Assembly (NCBI RefSeq): GCF_000515115.1 | Contig: NZ_KI911536.1 | Coordinates: 258,476-322,475, forward strand | Length of the DNA: 64,000 nt | Source of the DNA: Nocardiopsis sp. CNT312 | Lineage (GTDB): Bacteria > Actinomycetota > Actinomycetes > Streptosporangiales > Streptosporangiaceae | Direction: 5' to 3' | In this document: in pieces, positions 25,166 to 33,597 of the stretch | How positions within the stretch are numbered: position 1 is the first letter of the stretch | Layout of the letters: each line of letters begins with the position of its first letter | Notes under the pieces: generated by a model | Told to the model about the DNA's origin: nothing | What the model saw: the letters and a program-made list of their open reading frames with translations, nothing else | Database searches by the model: none | Program-made: the position numbers and the translations under genes

Positions 25166-25786
25166 ATGGAGAAAGTGCAGGGCGTGCCTCCCGAGAACCC
25201 CAAGATCGACACCTCCGTTCCGCACAACGCCCGTATCTGGAACTACTGGCTGGGCGGCAAGGACCACCACCCCGTGGACCGGGAGATGGGCGAGCGGATC
25301 CGCTCGTTTTCCCCGAGATCGCGGACAACGCCGTTGCCGACCGCCGCTTCCTGGAACGTGCGGTGACCCACCTGGTCGAGAGGGAGGGGATCCGGCAGTT
25401 CCTCGACATCGGTGCCGGCCTGCCCACCCACAACAACACCCACGAGGTGGCACAGCCGCTGGCCCCGGAAGGTCCGGGCGGTCTATGTCGACAACGACCC
25501 GCTCGTGCTCACCCACGCGCGCCCTGCTGACGAGCGGTGCGAAGGGTGCCACCGACGACGTCGACGCCGACCGCGCCCACCACGTGGCCGCGGCGTGGAA
25601 CGAGCGCGGGACGCCCAAGCTGACGGTGCGCTCGGCCGCGCAGGCCGAGTCGCTCTTCGACGGTCTGGAACTGCTGGAGCCCGGCGTGGTGTCGTGCTCG
25701 CTGTGGCGGGTGGGGCCGGCCCGGTCGGGGGAGGTCGTCCCGGTGGCGGAGTACTGCGGCGTCGGCCGCAAACCCCTGCGGACATA
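25166..25786 (+). pseudogene. DUF574-type SAM methyltransferase, decayed
   Basis: Starting at ATG 25166 the sequence reads IDTSVPHNARIWNYWLGGKD, the signature of the actinobacterial S-adenosylmethionine-dependent DUF574 family. It then changes frame near 25310 (FPEIADNAVADRRFLERAV, FLDIGAGLPTHNNTHEVAQ), near 25470 (AVYVDNDPLVLTHAR) and near 25520 (ALLTSGAKGATDDVDAD). About 100 residues normally found before the C-terminal part are missing, and the gene ends with LFDGLELLEPGVVSC and YCGVGRKP. Three frameshifts plus an internal deletion mark it as dead. Confidence 0.85.
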
Positions 25787-25820
25787 GCTGTGGCCCGCGT
25801 CCCCCAACGCGGGCCACAGC
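25787..25820. terminator. 14-bp hairpin after the decayed methyltransferase gene
   Basis: Arms 25787-25800 (GCTGTGGCCCGCGT) and 25807-25820 are perfect complements with a 6-base loop. The stem begins at the stop codon and remains intact although the gene upstream is broken. Confidence 0.75.
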
Positions 25821-26141
25821 CGGCGCGGCCAGAGTGCACTGAGTGCGGTCCGGCCGCTGGGAAGGCGGGTGCGGCTGTGAAAGACGTGTCGGTAACCCCC
25901 ATTGCCGAACACGAACGCGCGCACCCGCGCATGGTTTGTGTGGAGCGCTCCAAGGGTGAAGACGGGTGGAACGGGGTCTGTCGGGAGTTGTTGTCGAGCG
26001 CTTCACCTGTGAGAACGCCTCGTCTAGGAGTGGTGTTCCCGGTGGCGCGACCGATTCTCGGTGAGGTGGGTAATAACCGCGTGCATTCCAGGTCATGGGA
26101 GTCCTAGGAGCATCCGGACCCGTGTGAACGGAAGGTGCGCC

Positions 26142-26430
26142 ATGCCCGAGGCGACGATCCTGTGGCGTCCCGCGGGGCCGAAGGAGCCGGCGCTGGTCAG
26201 GGACTTTGGGCGGAGTGCGCGGACGCCGCGCCTGCCGGAGCGGCCGAGCTTCTCCCCGGGTGCTGAACGAGGACGACGCGGTCCGTGGGGCGGTCTTCGC
26301 GGCGCGCTGCCCGGTGCGCGGGGTCGGCGGTCGCACGGTCCTGGAACTGTGGGTCCCAGCGGAGGAACTGGCCGAGTTCGACCAGTACGTCCTGGGGCGG
26401 ATCGAGCTGGTCGCTCTCATGGGACTGCTC
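26142..26430 (+). pseudogene. Remnant of an 'ADP-ribosylation/crystallin J1'-annotated actinobacterial protein
   Basis: ATG 26142, with GGAAGG upstream, begins MPEATILWRPAGPKEPALV, which resembles the start of a small actinobacterial protein often annotated this way. PRLPERPSFSP follows, then a frame change to VLNEDDAVRGAVF and VGGRTVLELWVPAEELAEFD. Residues normally between these blocks are missing. The order is preserved but frames and length are not, so I read it as a decayed copy. The match rests on recalled family sequences. Confidence 0.55.
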
Positions 26431-26501
26431 CCTGGCCGAGGGGACGGGATCTTCCCGGCCCACTTCCAGGGAGCAGTGCAGATCCCCGGGCCCCGGGCCG
26501 G

Positions 26502-26666
26502 CTACCGGGGCAGGGAGGGTTCGGCCGGTTCGGGGGGCGGTCCGCCCAGGGCGGCGATGACCTCGCCGAGGGCGTCGGCGAGTACGACGGGTTCGCGGTC
26601 GGTGTGCTCGTGGGTGTCCTGGCGCTGGTGGGGTACGTGCCGGCGGGGGCCGAGCGTGGTGGCCAT
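26502..26666 (-). CDS. Possible small hypothetical protein
   Basis: An open frame of 54 codons from ATG 26666 (or up to 88 codons from GTG 26768) has nearly all codons ending in G or C, as in real genes here, and encodes a helical stretch VVLADALGEVIAALGG followed by a proline-rich tail. No ribosome site is evident and no family is recognised. It may be a small gene or another remnant in this decayed region. Confidence 0.3.
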   Translation of the reverse strand: MATTLGPRRHVPHQRQDTHEHTDREPVVLADALGEVIAALGGPPPEPAEPSLPR

Positions 26667-26894
26667 GGGGTGTCGGGCCGCCGTCGGGTGGTCGGCGCCC
26701 TCCTCCTTCGTGTGCGTTCTCAACCGCGTTCGGCCGTGATGACTCGGGGTGACCGTAGCGGTGCCCACTGATCAGCAATAGCACGCCGATATGACGTCCA
26801 GTGGATACACAGCGTGCCTATGGATGAACACGGTCCCTCGTGAGACCCCCTCCGGCAGGGGGAATGCACCGGTGCGCGCTGTTGTTCCGCGTGA

Positions 26895-26927
26895 TAATTT
26901 CGCAAGAAACTACTTCTTTGGAAATTA
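26895..26927. promoter_or_regulatory. AT-rich interrupted palindrome upstream of the LLM/FMN reductase operon
   Basis: Outer arms TAATTTC (26895-26901) and GAAATTA (26921-26927) and inner arms AAGAA (26904-26908) and TTCTT (26914-26918) share one centre. The site ends 15 bp before the ATG at 26943, between any promoter and the ribosome site. It is strikingly AT-rich for this genome and is a strong candidate repressor operator. Confidence 0.6.
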
Positions 26928-26942
26928 GTCTGAGGGGCGGCC

Positions 26943-28037
26943 ATGCAGTTCGGAATCTTCTCGGTGAGCGACGTGACCACCGATCCCACCACCGGGCGCA
27001 CACCGACGGAGGCCGAGCGCGTCAAGGCGATGGTGGCCATCGCGCTCAAGGCCGAGGAGGTCGGCCTGGACGTCTTCGCCAGCGGGGAGCACCACAACCC
27101 GCCGTTCGTGGCCTCTTCTCCGACCACGATGCTCGGCTACATCGCCGCACGCACGGAGCGGCTCGTCCTGTCCACGGCGACCACACTGATCACCACCAAC
27201 GACCCGGTCAAGATCGCCGAGGACTTCGCGATGCTCCAGCACCTGGCCGACGGCCGGGTCGACCTGATGATGGGCCGCGGCAACACCGGCCCCGTCTACC
27301 CCTGGTTCGGACGGGACATCCGCCAGGGCATCCCGCTGGCACTGGAGAACTACCACCTGCTCCACCGCCTCTGGCGGGAGGAGGCCGTGGACTGGGAGGG
27401 CAAGTTCCGCACCCCGCTCCAGGGGTTCACCTCCACCCCGCGCCCGCTGGACGGCGTGCCCCCGTTCGTGTGGCACGGATCCATCCGCAGCCCGGAGATC
27501 GCCGAGCAGGCCGCCTACTACGGTGACGGCTTCTTCCACAACAACATCTTCTGGCCCGCCACCCACACCAGGAAGCTCATCTCGCTCTACCGCCGCCGGT
27601 TCGAGCACTACGGCCACGGCAGAGCGGACCAGGCCTACGTCGGCCTGGGCGGTCAGGTCTTCATGCGCAAGAACTCCCAGGACGCGGTCAAGGAGTTCCG
27701 GCCCTACTTCGACCACGCCCCGGTCTACGGCGGCGGACCCTCCCTGGAGGAGTTCACCCGTGAGACACCGCTCACGGTGGGCAGCCCCCAGGAGGTCATC
27801 GACCGTACCCTGACCTTCCGGGAGCAGTTCGGCGACTACCAGCGCCAGCTCTTCCTGATGGACCACGCCGGGCTGCCCCTCAAGACCGTCCTGGAGCAGT
27901 TGGACATCCTCGGGGAGGAGGTCGTCCCGGTGCTGCGCGAGGAGTTCGCTGCCAGGAAGCCCGCACACGTGCCCGACGCGCCCGACCACGCATCGCTGCT
28001 GGCCGCGAAGGGCACCGACGAGGAGGCCGTGTCATGA
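26943..28037 (+). CDS. LLM class flavin-dependent oxidoreductase (CE1758 family-like)
   Basis: The 364-residue protein has a bacterial-luciferase-like barrel: MQFGIFSVSDVTTDPTTGRT, VGLDVFASGEHHNPPF, TERLVLSTATTLITTNDPV and GRVDLMMGRGNTGPVYPWFG. The spacing fits the CE1758-type subfamily. Such enzymes use reduced FMN (or F420) to oxidise small molecules. GAGGGG precedes ATG 26943. It overlaps the next gene by 4 bases (ATGA), and that gene encodes an FMN reductase of the partner type, so the two form a monooxygenase system. Confidence 0.88.
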   Translation: MQFGIFSVSDVTTDPTTGRTPTEAERVKAMVAIALKAEEVGLDVFASGEHHNPPFVASSPTTMLGYIAARTERLVLSTATTLITTNDPVKIAEDFAMLQHLADGRVDLMMGRGNTGPVYPWFGRDIRQGIPLALENYHLLHRLWREEAVDWEGKFRTPLQGFTSTPRPLDGVPPFVWHGSIRSPEIAEQAAYYGDGFFHNNIFWPATHTRKLISLYRRRFEHYGHGRADQAYVGLGGQVFMRKNSQDAVKEFRPYFDHAPVYGGGPSLEEFTRETPLTVGSPQEVIDRTLTFREQFGDYQRQLFLMDHAGLPLKTVLEQLDILGEEVVPVLREEFAARKPAHVPDAPDHASLLAAKGTDEEAVS

Positions 28038-28657
28038 CCGAGGTTCGCAGGATCGTCGCCGTCTCGGCGGGGCTGAGCACCCCGTCCTCGACCCGGCTGC
28101 TCGCCGACCGGCTCACCGGGGCCGCCGAGCGCGCCCTGGGCGAGCGGGGCCTGAAGGCCGACGTGCGCGTGGTGGAACTGCGCGAGGTGGCCCACGACAT
28201 CGTGAACGCCATGCTCACGCGGGTTCCCACCGGCGACCTGCCCGCGATCCTGGACGACGTGTCCGCCGCGGACGGCGTCGTCGCCGTCACCCCGGTCTTC
28301 AGCGCCTCCTACAGCGGGCTGTTCAAGGCGTTCTTCGACGTCGTCGAACCCGAGGCCCTGGACGGGACCCCGGTGCTGGTCGGCGCCACCGGAGGCAGCC
28401 CGCGCCACTCGCTGGTGCTGGAGCACGCGCTGCGCCCGCTGTTCTCCCACACCCGCTCCGTGGTCGTACCCACGGGCGTGTACGCGGCCTCGGCGGACTG
28501 GGGGGCCGACGGTGAGGGAGCCCGCGAGCTCGACGACCGTGTCGGGCGGGCCGCCCGCCAGTTGGCCCTGCTGGCCGCCGACCACGCCTCCGGCGAACGG
28601 GACTCCCGCGCGGACCCGGTCGACTTCGCCGACCTCATGGACGGCCTGGGCAGGTGA
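28034..28657 (+). CDS. NADPH-dependent FMN reductase (CE1759 family-like)
   Basis: The 207 residues follow the flavodoxin-like FMN reductase fold: VAVSAGLSTPSSTRLLADRL (phosphate-binding loop), VVAVTPVFSASYSGLFKAFFDVV and PVLVGATGGSPRHSLVLEHALRPLF. It would supply reduced flavin to the LLM partner encoded just upstream, with which it overlaps by ATGA. The pairing matches the corynebacterial CE1758/CE1759 arrangement. A strong hairpin follows the stop. Confidence 0.88.
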   Translation: MTEVRRIVAVSAGLSTPSSTRLLADRLTGAAERALGERGLKADVRVVELREVAHDIVNAMLTRVPTGDLPAILDDVSAADGVVAVTPVFSASYSGLFKAFFDVVEPEALDGTPVLVGATGGSPRHSLVLEHALRPLFSHTRSVVVPTGVYAASADWGADGEGARELDDRVGRAARQLALLAADHASGERDSRADPVDFADLMDGLGR

Positions 28658-28660
28658 AGC

Positions 28661-28689
28661 CGTTGCCCGCCCGGAACGGGCGGGCAACG
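28661..28689 (+). terminator. Terminator of the LLM/FMN reductase operon
   Basis: Arms 28661-28672 (CGTTGCCCGCCC) and 28678-28689 pair perfectly over 12 bp around a 5-base loop, starting 4 bp after the stop. Confidence 0.8.
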
Positions 28690-28783
28690 CAGGGCCGGCC
28701 GCGGCCCGCGCGGGGACGGGAGGCCCTGTGCCGCGGGGGAAGCGGGGCCGAGAGTTTCGGTGAACTTTCGGCCCTAGGGGGTG

Positions 28784-28812
28784 TTCCCATGGGTACGGTC
28801 TGTGGCTACGCT
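28784..28812 (+). promoter_or_regulatory. Promoter of the GH48-GH10 transcription unit
   Basis: TTCCCA (28784-28789), a 17-bp spacer and TACGCT (28807-28812) make a sigma-70-type promoter. The same layout recurs at 33476-33504. The predicted start site falls inside the operator at 28815, and the leader to the GH48 start is about 250 bases. Confidence 0.6.
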
Positions 28813-28814
28813 CC

Positions 28815-28828
28815 TGGGAGCGCTCCCG
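28815..28828. promoter_or_regulatory. CelR-type operator over the GH48 transcription start
   Basis: TGGGAGCGCTCCCG differs from the Thermobifida CelR box TGGGAGCGCTCCCA only at the last base. It begins 2 bp after the -10 hexamer, so a bound LacI-family repressor would block initiation. CelR itself is not encoded in this window. Confidence 0.85.
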
Positions 28829-28893
28829 TATGGGATGGATCACATGCGGAGAGCGCGAGTATCCCGTCACCTACCCTACCCATCCCCCTCGCC

Positions 28894-28907
28894 TGGGAGC
28901 GCTCCCA
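28894..28907. promoter_or_regulatory. Second CelR-type operator, perfect palindrome
   Basis: TGGGAGCGCTCCCA is a perfect 14-bp palindrome and exact CelR box, 79 bp downstream of the first and inside the GH48 leader. Confidence 0.85.
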
Positions 28908-28909
28908 AG

Positions 28910-28921
28910 TGGGCGCTCCCA
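28910..28921. promoter_or_regulatory. Degenerate CelR-type site
   Basis: TGGGCGCTCCCA equals the CelR box with two bases (AG) missing from the centre, 2 bp after the perfect box. It may be a weak half-site or a decayed copy. Confidence 0.4.
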
Positions 28922-29066
28922 GGCTCCGAGCCGCAGGTCACAGCGTTGTGCCCGGCTCCCCTCAGATACCCGCGCTCCGACCCCGCCGCCCTCCCCCTGG
29001 GCAGAGCCACGCCTCTGCCCTCGGACGCGGGACGGCGGCAGAGGAGAACCTGTCCGAGGAGGACAC

Positions 29067-31745
29067 GTGTCCACCCCCCACCTCGATCCGCACCGCACGC
29101 GCCGGCGCAGATCCGCCTCCGCCCTCCTGAGCGCGGCGCTCGTCGCCGCGCTGTTCCCGTCCGCCCCCGCGCAGGCCGCCCCGGTCTGCTCCGTCGACTA
29201 CCAGACCGACGACTGGGGAACCGGCTTCACCGCCCAGGTCTCGGTCACCAACGAGTCCGACCCCCTCACCGAGTGGAACCTGGGCTGGGAGTTCTCCGGC
29301 GACCAGCAGATCACCAACTCCTGGAACGCCGAGGTCACCCAGGACGGTGCCGCCGTGAGCGCACAGGGGCCGCCCTGGGCCCCCGGTCTGGCCGCGGGCC
29401 AGACCGCGACGTTCGGCTTCCAGGCCTCTTACAGCGGTGACAACCCCGCCCCCACCGAGTTCACCCTCAACGGTGTGGACTGCGCGGGCGAGGACGAGCC
29501 CGACCCCGAGGACCCGGCCCTGGCCGTGGCCCCCGACTCGATCGCCCTGGAGCCCGGCGGCGAGGCCTCCTTCGACGTCGCACTGTCGCAGGCCCCCGAG
29601 GCGGACGTCGCCGTCACCGTCGAGCGCACCTCCGGCAGCCAGGCGCTGTCGGTGTCCTCGGGTGCCGCGCTGACCTTCGGTGAGACCGACTGGGATACGC
29701 CCCAGGAGGTGACCGTCGCCTCCTCCAGTGACGGGTCGGGGGACCCCGCCCAGGCCGAGTTCACCGTCTCCGCCGAGGGCTACGACCCCGTGGTCGTCAC
29801 CGCCCGCGAACTGATGGGCCCCGCCAACGCCTACGAGGAGGAGTTCCTCACCCAGTACGAGAAGATCAAGGACCCCGCCAGCGGCTACTTCCGCGACTTC
29901 GGCGGGCTTCTCGTGCCCTACCACTCGGTGGAGACCCTGATCGTGGAGGCGCCCGACCACGGCCACGCCACCACGTCCGAGGCCTACAGCTACTACCTGT
30001 GGCTGGAGGCGACCTACGGCAGGATCACCGGTGACTGGGCGCCCTTCAACTCCGCCTGGGAGTCCATGGAGGCGTTCATCATCCCGGGCACGGCCGACCA
30101 GCCCACGAACAGCGGCTATGACCCGTCGGACCCGGCCACCTACATCCCCGAATCGCTCGACCCCAGCGACTACCCCATGGCCCTGGACGACGGGGCCGCG
30201 GCCGGATCCGACCCGCTCGCCCAGGAGCTGAGCAGCACCTACGGCACCGACGAGGTCTACGGCATGCACTGGCTGCTGGACGTGGACAACACCTACGGCT
30301 ACGGCTTCTGCGGTGACGGCACCGACGACGCCCCCGCCTACATCAACACCTTCCAGCGCGGCTCCAACGAGTCGGTCTGGGAGACCGTGCCGCACCCCTC
30401 CTGCGAGACCTTCGAGCACGGCGGTGACCACGGGTTCCTCGACCTGTTCACCGACGACGACGCCTACTCCGAGCAGTGGCGCTACACCAACGCCCCCGAC
30501 GCCGACGCGCGGGCCGTGCAGGTGGCCTACCTGGCGCACCAGTGGGCCTCGGAGCAGGGCAACGAGGGCGCCATCGTCGAGAACGTCGCCAACGCGGCGA
30601 TGATGGGCGACTACCTGCGCTACGCCATGTTCGACAAGTACTTCAAGGAGATCGGCGACTGCGTGGGGGCCCAGGCCTGCCCGCCCGGATCGGGCAAGGA
30701 CTCCGCGCACTACCTGATGTCCTGGTACTACGCCTGGGGCGGTGCCTCGGAGAGCGCCCAGTACCCCTGGGCCTGGCGCATCGGCGGCTCCTCCGCGCAC
30801 CAGGGCTACCAGAACGTGATGGCGGCCTACGCGCTCTCGGAGGTGGCCGCGCTCCAGCCCGAGTCGGCGACCGGCACCCAGGACTGGGAGACCAGCCTCG
30901 ACCGGCAGTTGGAGTTCCTGGAGTGGCTCCAGTCCTCCGACGGCGGTATCGCGGGCGGCGCGACCAACAGCTGGGAGGGTACCTACGCCCAGCCGCCCTC
31001 GGGCACGCCCACCTTCCACGGCATGTTCTACGACGAGAAGCCCGTCTGGCACGACCCGCCGTCCAACCGCTGGTTCGGCTTCCAGGTCTGGGACATGGAG
31101 CGGGTGGCCGAGTACCACCGCATCACCGGTGACGAGCGCGCCGCCGGGATCCTGGACGACTGGATCCCGTGGGCGATCGCCAACACCACGGTCGGAGAAA
31201 ACGGCGAGTTCGCCATCCCCGCCGACATGGAGTGGACCGGACAGCCCGACACCTGGACGGGTGAGAGCACGGGCAACCCCGGCCTGAGCGTCGAGGTCGT
31301 CTCGCACGGCCAGGACGTCGGCATCGCCGCGGGTCTGGCCAAGACCCTCATGCACTACTCCGCCGCCACCGGTGACACCGAGTCCCGCGAGGTGGCCGAG
31401 GGTCTGCTCGACGCGCTCCTGGTCCACCAGGACGACCTGGGCGTCGCCGTTCCCGAGACGCGGGCCGACTACGAGCGCTTCGACGACCCGTTCGACTCCC
31501 CCGACGGCGGCCTCTACGTCCCCGAGGGATGGACCGGCCAGATGCCCAACGGGGACGCGATCGACTCCGACTCGACGTTCCTGTCGATCCGCTCCTTCTA
31601 CGAGGAGGACCCGAACTGGTCCCGGGTCGAGGACTACCTCGACGGGGGGCCGGCTCCCGAGTTCACCTACCACCGCTTCTGGGCTCAGGTGGACGTGGCC
31701 ACGGCCCTGGCCACCCACGGTGAGCTGTTCGGCGACGGCTCCTGA
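29067..31745 (+). CDS. Secreted GH48 exocellulase with N-terminal CBM2 and Ig-like module
   Basis: The 892-residue protein has a signal peptide (1-37), CBM2 (about 39-140, with the cellulose-facing tryptophans in WNLGWEFSGDQQITNSWN), an Ig-like beta module (about 150-247, ALTFGETDWDTPQEVTV) and a GH48 catalytic domain (about 252-890). ATTSEAYSYYLWLEATYG places the conserved catalytic acid at Glu305. GH48 enzymes are processive and cut from the reducing end, mostly releasing cellobiose. GTG 29067 has GAGGAGG upstream. It is the first gene after the CelR-controlled promoter and resembles T. fusca Cel48A in overall plan. Confidence 0.93.
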   Translation: MSTPHLDPHRTRRRRSASALLSAALVAALFPSAPAQAAPVCSVDYQTDDWGTGFTAQVSVTNESDPLTEWNLGWEFSGDQQITNSWNAEVTQDGAAVSAQGPPWAPGLAAGQTATFGFQASYSGDNPAPTEFTLNGVDCAGEDEPDPEDPALAVAPDSIALEPGGEASFDVALSQAPEADVAVTVERTSGSQALSVSSGAALTFGETDWDTPQEVTVASSSDGSGDPAQAEFTVSAEGYDPVVVTARELMGPANAYEEEFLTQYEKIKDPASGYFRDFGGLLVPYHSVETLIVEAPDHGHATTSEAYSYYLWLEATYGRITGDWAPFNSAWESMEAFIIPGTADQPTNSGYDPSDPATYIPESLDPSDYPMALDDGAAAGSDPLAQELSSTYGTDEVYGMHWLLDVDNTYGYGFCGDGTDDAPAYINTFQRGSNESVWETVPHPSCETFEHGGDHGFLDLFTDDDAYSEQWRYTNAPDADARAVQVAYLAHQWASEQGNEGAIVENVANAAMMGDYLRYAMFDKYFKEIGDCVGAQACPPGSGKDSAHYLMSWYYAWGGASESAQYPWAWRIGGSSAHQGYQNVMAAYALSEVAALQPESATGTQDWETSLDRQLEFLEWLQSSDGGIAGGATNSWEGTYAQPPSGTPTFHGMFYDEKPVWHDPPSNRWFGFQVWDMERVAEYHRITGDERAAGILDDWIPWAIANTTVGENGEFAIPADMEWTGQPDTWTGESTGNPGLSVEVVSHGQDVGIAAGLAKTLMHYSAATGDTESREVAEGLLDALLVHQDDLGVAVPETRADYERFDDPFDSPDGGLYVPEGWTGQMPNGDAIDSDSTFLSIRSFYEEDPNWSRVEDYLDGGPAPEFTYHRFWAQVDVATALATHGELFGDGS

Positions 31746-31764
31746 CCGTCCGTGGCCGCATGCG

Positions 31765-31793
31765 GGGCGGGCGTCGAACGGGCGCCCGCCCCC
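31765..31793 (+). other. Intercistronic hairpin between GH48 and GH10 genes
   Basis: Arms 31765-31774 (GGGGCGGGCG) and 31784-31793 pair over 10 bp with a 9-base loop, in a 74-bp gap. It may protect or partly terminate the upstream mRNA. Confidence 0.6.
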
Positions 31794-31819
31794 TACCCCC
31801 ACCGAAGGAGAGAAGGACC

Positions 31820-33247
31820 ATGCCATCGACCGAGGGGCGCAGACCGCCCCGGGGCCGGGCCGTGGCGGCGGCTGCCCTGGCCGCGGCCCTGCTCACCGGT
31901 GGCCTGACGGCCGCCGCGCACGCCCAGGACGACAGCGCGCTCCCGGACCGGGACGCGGCCCTTGCCGAAGCCGCCACACTCCGGCAGCTGGCCGACGAAC
32001 GGGGCCTGCGCATGGGTGCCGCGGTGGGTGCGCGGCACCTGGACCAGCCGGACTACGCGCGGACCGCGGCGGAGGAGTTCACCTCGGTCACCCACGAGAA
32101 CTCCCTCAAGTGGCAGACGGTCCAAGCACGGCCAGGGCAGTTCGACTGGAGCGGTGCCGACCGCATCGTGGAGTTCGCCCGGAGCAACGACCAGACGATC
32201 CACGGCCACACGCTGCTCTGGCACAGCCAACTGCCGTCCTGGGTGGCTGACGGCGGCTTCACCGAGGACGAGCTGCTGGAGGTCATGGACACCCACATCA
32301 CCGCCGTGGTGGGACGCTACCGGGACGACATCGACACCTGGGACGTGGTCAACGAGCCCATCGGCGACGACGCCCGGTTCCGCGACTCGGTCTTCCACCG
32401 GACCCTGGGCGAGGACTACATCGCCGAGGCCTTCCGGATGGCCGACCGCGCCGACCCCGACGCCCGCCTGTTCATCAACGACTACAACATCGACGGGATC
32501 AACGCCAAGAGCGACGCCTACTACGCCCTGGTCCGGGACCTGTTGGCCCGGGGAGTGCCCATCGACGGCATCGGCTTCCAGGGACACCTCGTCTCGGGGC
32601 AGGTCCCCGCCGACATCCAGCAGAACATCCAGCGGTTCGTCGACCTGGGGCTGGAGGTGATGATCACCGAACTGGACATCCGGGTCCAACTGCCGGCCAC
32701 CGAGCAGAAACTGGAGCAGCAGGCCGACGACTACACGCGGGTGGCCGAGGCCTGCTACGCGGTCGAGGGGTGCTCCGGCGTGACCGTGTGGGGTGTCACC
32801 GACGCCCACTCCTGGGTCCCCGGCGTCTTCGAGGGCCAGGGGGCCGCGCTGCCGATCGACGGAGGCTACCGGCCCAAGCCCGCCTACTGGTCCCTCCACG
32901 AGGCGCTGGGGGGCGACCCCGGCCCGGCCCCGACGGACCCCCCGCCCCCCGGGGAGTGCGAGGCCGCGTACACCGTCACCAACCAGTGGCAGGGCGGCTT
33001 CCAGGCGCAGGTGACCGTCACCGCCGGAACGGATCTCACCGGGTGGACCGTCGGGTGGACCTTCGGGAGCGGCGAGAGCGTGGCGCACGCCTGGAACGCC
33101 TCGGTGACCGGTGGCGGGGCCGACGTCACCGCGACCAACGCCGCCTACAACGGCACCCTCTCCGCCGGGCAGTCGACCTCCTTCGGCTTCGTCGGCAGCA
33201 CCGGCGGGGGTGTCTCGTCCCCCGAACCCGCGTGCGGCGCGCTCTGA
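31820..33247 (+). CDS. Secreted GH10 endo-1,4-beta-xylanase with C-terminal CBM2
   Basis: The 475-residue protein has a signal peptide ending near AHAQ (about residue 35), a GH10 barrel (about 48-365) with acid/base Glu179 in WDVVNEPIG and nucleophile Glu284 in VMITELDIR, a short proline-rich linker and a CBM2 (about 378-475, ending ACGAL). It would cut xylan chains while bound to cellulose. GAAGGAG/AAGGA lie upstream of ATG 31820. It follows GH48 by 74 bp and is read from the same promoter; a 15-bp stem terminates the unit. Confidence 0.92.
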   Translation: MPSTEGRRPPRGRAVAAAALAAALLTGGLTAAAHAQDDSALPDRDAALAEAATLRQLADERGLRMGAAVGARHLDQPDYARTAAEEFTSVTHENSLKWQTVQARPGQFDWSGADRIVEFARSNDQTIHGHTLLWHSQLPSWVADGGFTEDELLEVMDTHITAVVGRYRDDIDTWDVVNEPIGDDARFRDSVFHRTLGEDYIAEAFRMADRADPDARLFINDYNIDGINAKSDAYYALVRDLLARGVPIDGIGFQGHLVSGQVPADIQQNIQRFVDLGLEVMITELDIRVQLPATEQKLEQQADDYTRVAEACYAVEGCSGVTVWGVTDAHSWVPGVFEGQGAALPIDGGYRPKPAYWSLHEALGGDPGPAPTDPPPPGECEAAYTVTNQWQGGFQAQVTVTAGTDLTGWTVGWTFGSGESVAHAWNASVTGGGADVTATNAAYNGTLSAGQSTSFGFVGSTGGGVSSPEPACGAL

Positions 33248-33359
33248 CCCGTGCCCGCGCGGGAGGGCCGGAACCGGCCCGGAGGCGGACCGCCGCCGTG
33301 ACGACCTCCCGGGAAGGGGACCGTACCCCCCAGTAGGGCCGTAGGCCCGCGCGGTCCCC

Positions 33360-33396
33360 GCGCCACGGCACCGAACACTCCTCGGTGCCGTGGCGC
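33360..33396 (+). terminator. Terminator of the GH48-GH10 unit
   Basis: Arms 33360-33374 and 33382-33396 are perfect 15-bp complements around a 7-base loop, between the xylanase gene and the next promoter. Confidence 0.8.
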
Positions 33397-33475
33397 TACG
33401 CGTGCCGGCGACAAGCCCTGTTTCGTAGGGAAAACCTGTTCGACACATTCGTAAAATTTTCTGCTTTAGGGGGTG

Positions 33476-33504
33476 TTTACATGCGCACAGTCTGTGGTTA
33501 CGCT
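33476..33504 (+). promoter_or_regulatory. Promoter of the GH6-GH5-AA10 unit
   Basis: TTTACA (33476-33481), a 17-bp spacer and TACGCT (33499-33504). About 50 bp from TTAGGGGGTG onward are nearly identical to the GH48 promoter region, so this is a duplicated promoter module. The leader to the GH6 start is about 280 bases. Confidence 0.65.
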
Positions 33505-33506
33505 CC

Positions 33507-33520
33507 TGGGAGCGCTCCCG
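33507..33520. promoter_or_regulatory. CelR-type operator over the GH6 transcription start
   Basis: TGGGAGCGCTCCCG, identical to the first GH48 operator and at the same 2-bp distance from the -10 hexamer. Confidence 0.85.
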
Positions 33521-33597
33521 AACGTGGCGTGGGTCACGTGGCGGAGGGCTGAAGAGACCGTGGTCTCCTCGGGCGGACCCCGCGGGCGCCTCCCGCA

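Noticed and set aside
28962..31826. Open frame of 954 codons antisense to the GH48 gene
   Set aside because: The plus strand has a full CBM2-GH48 protein with signal peptide and ribosome site; the minus frame is low-complexity Gly/Val-rich shadow sequence.
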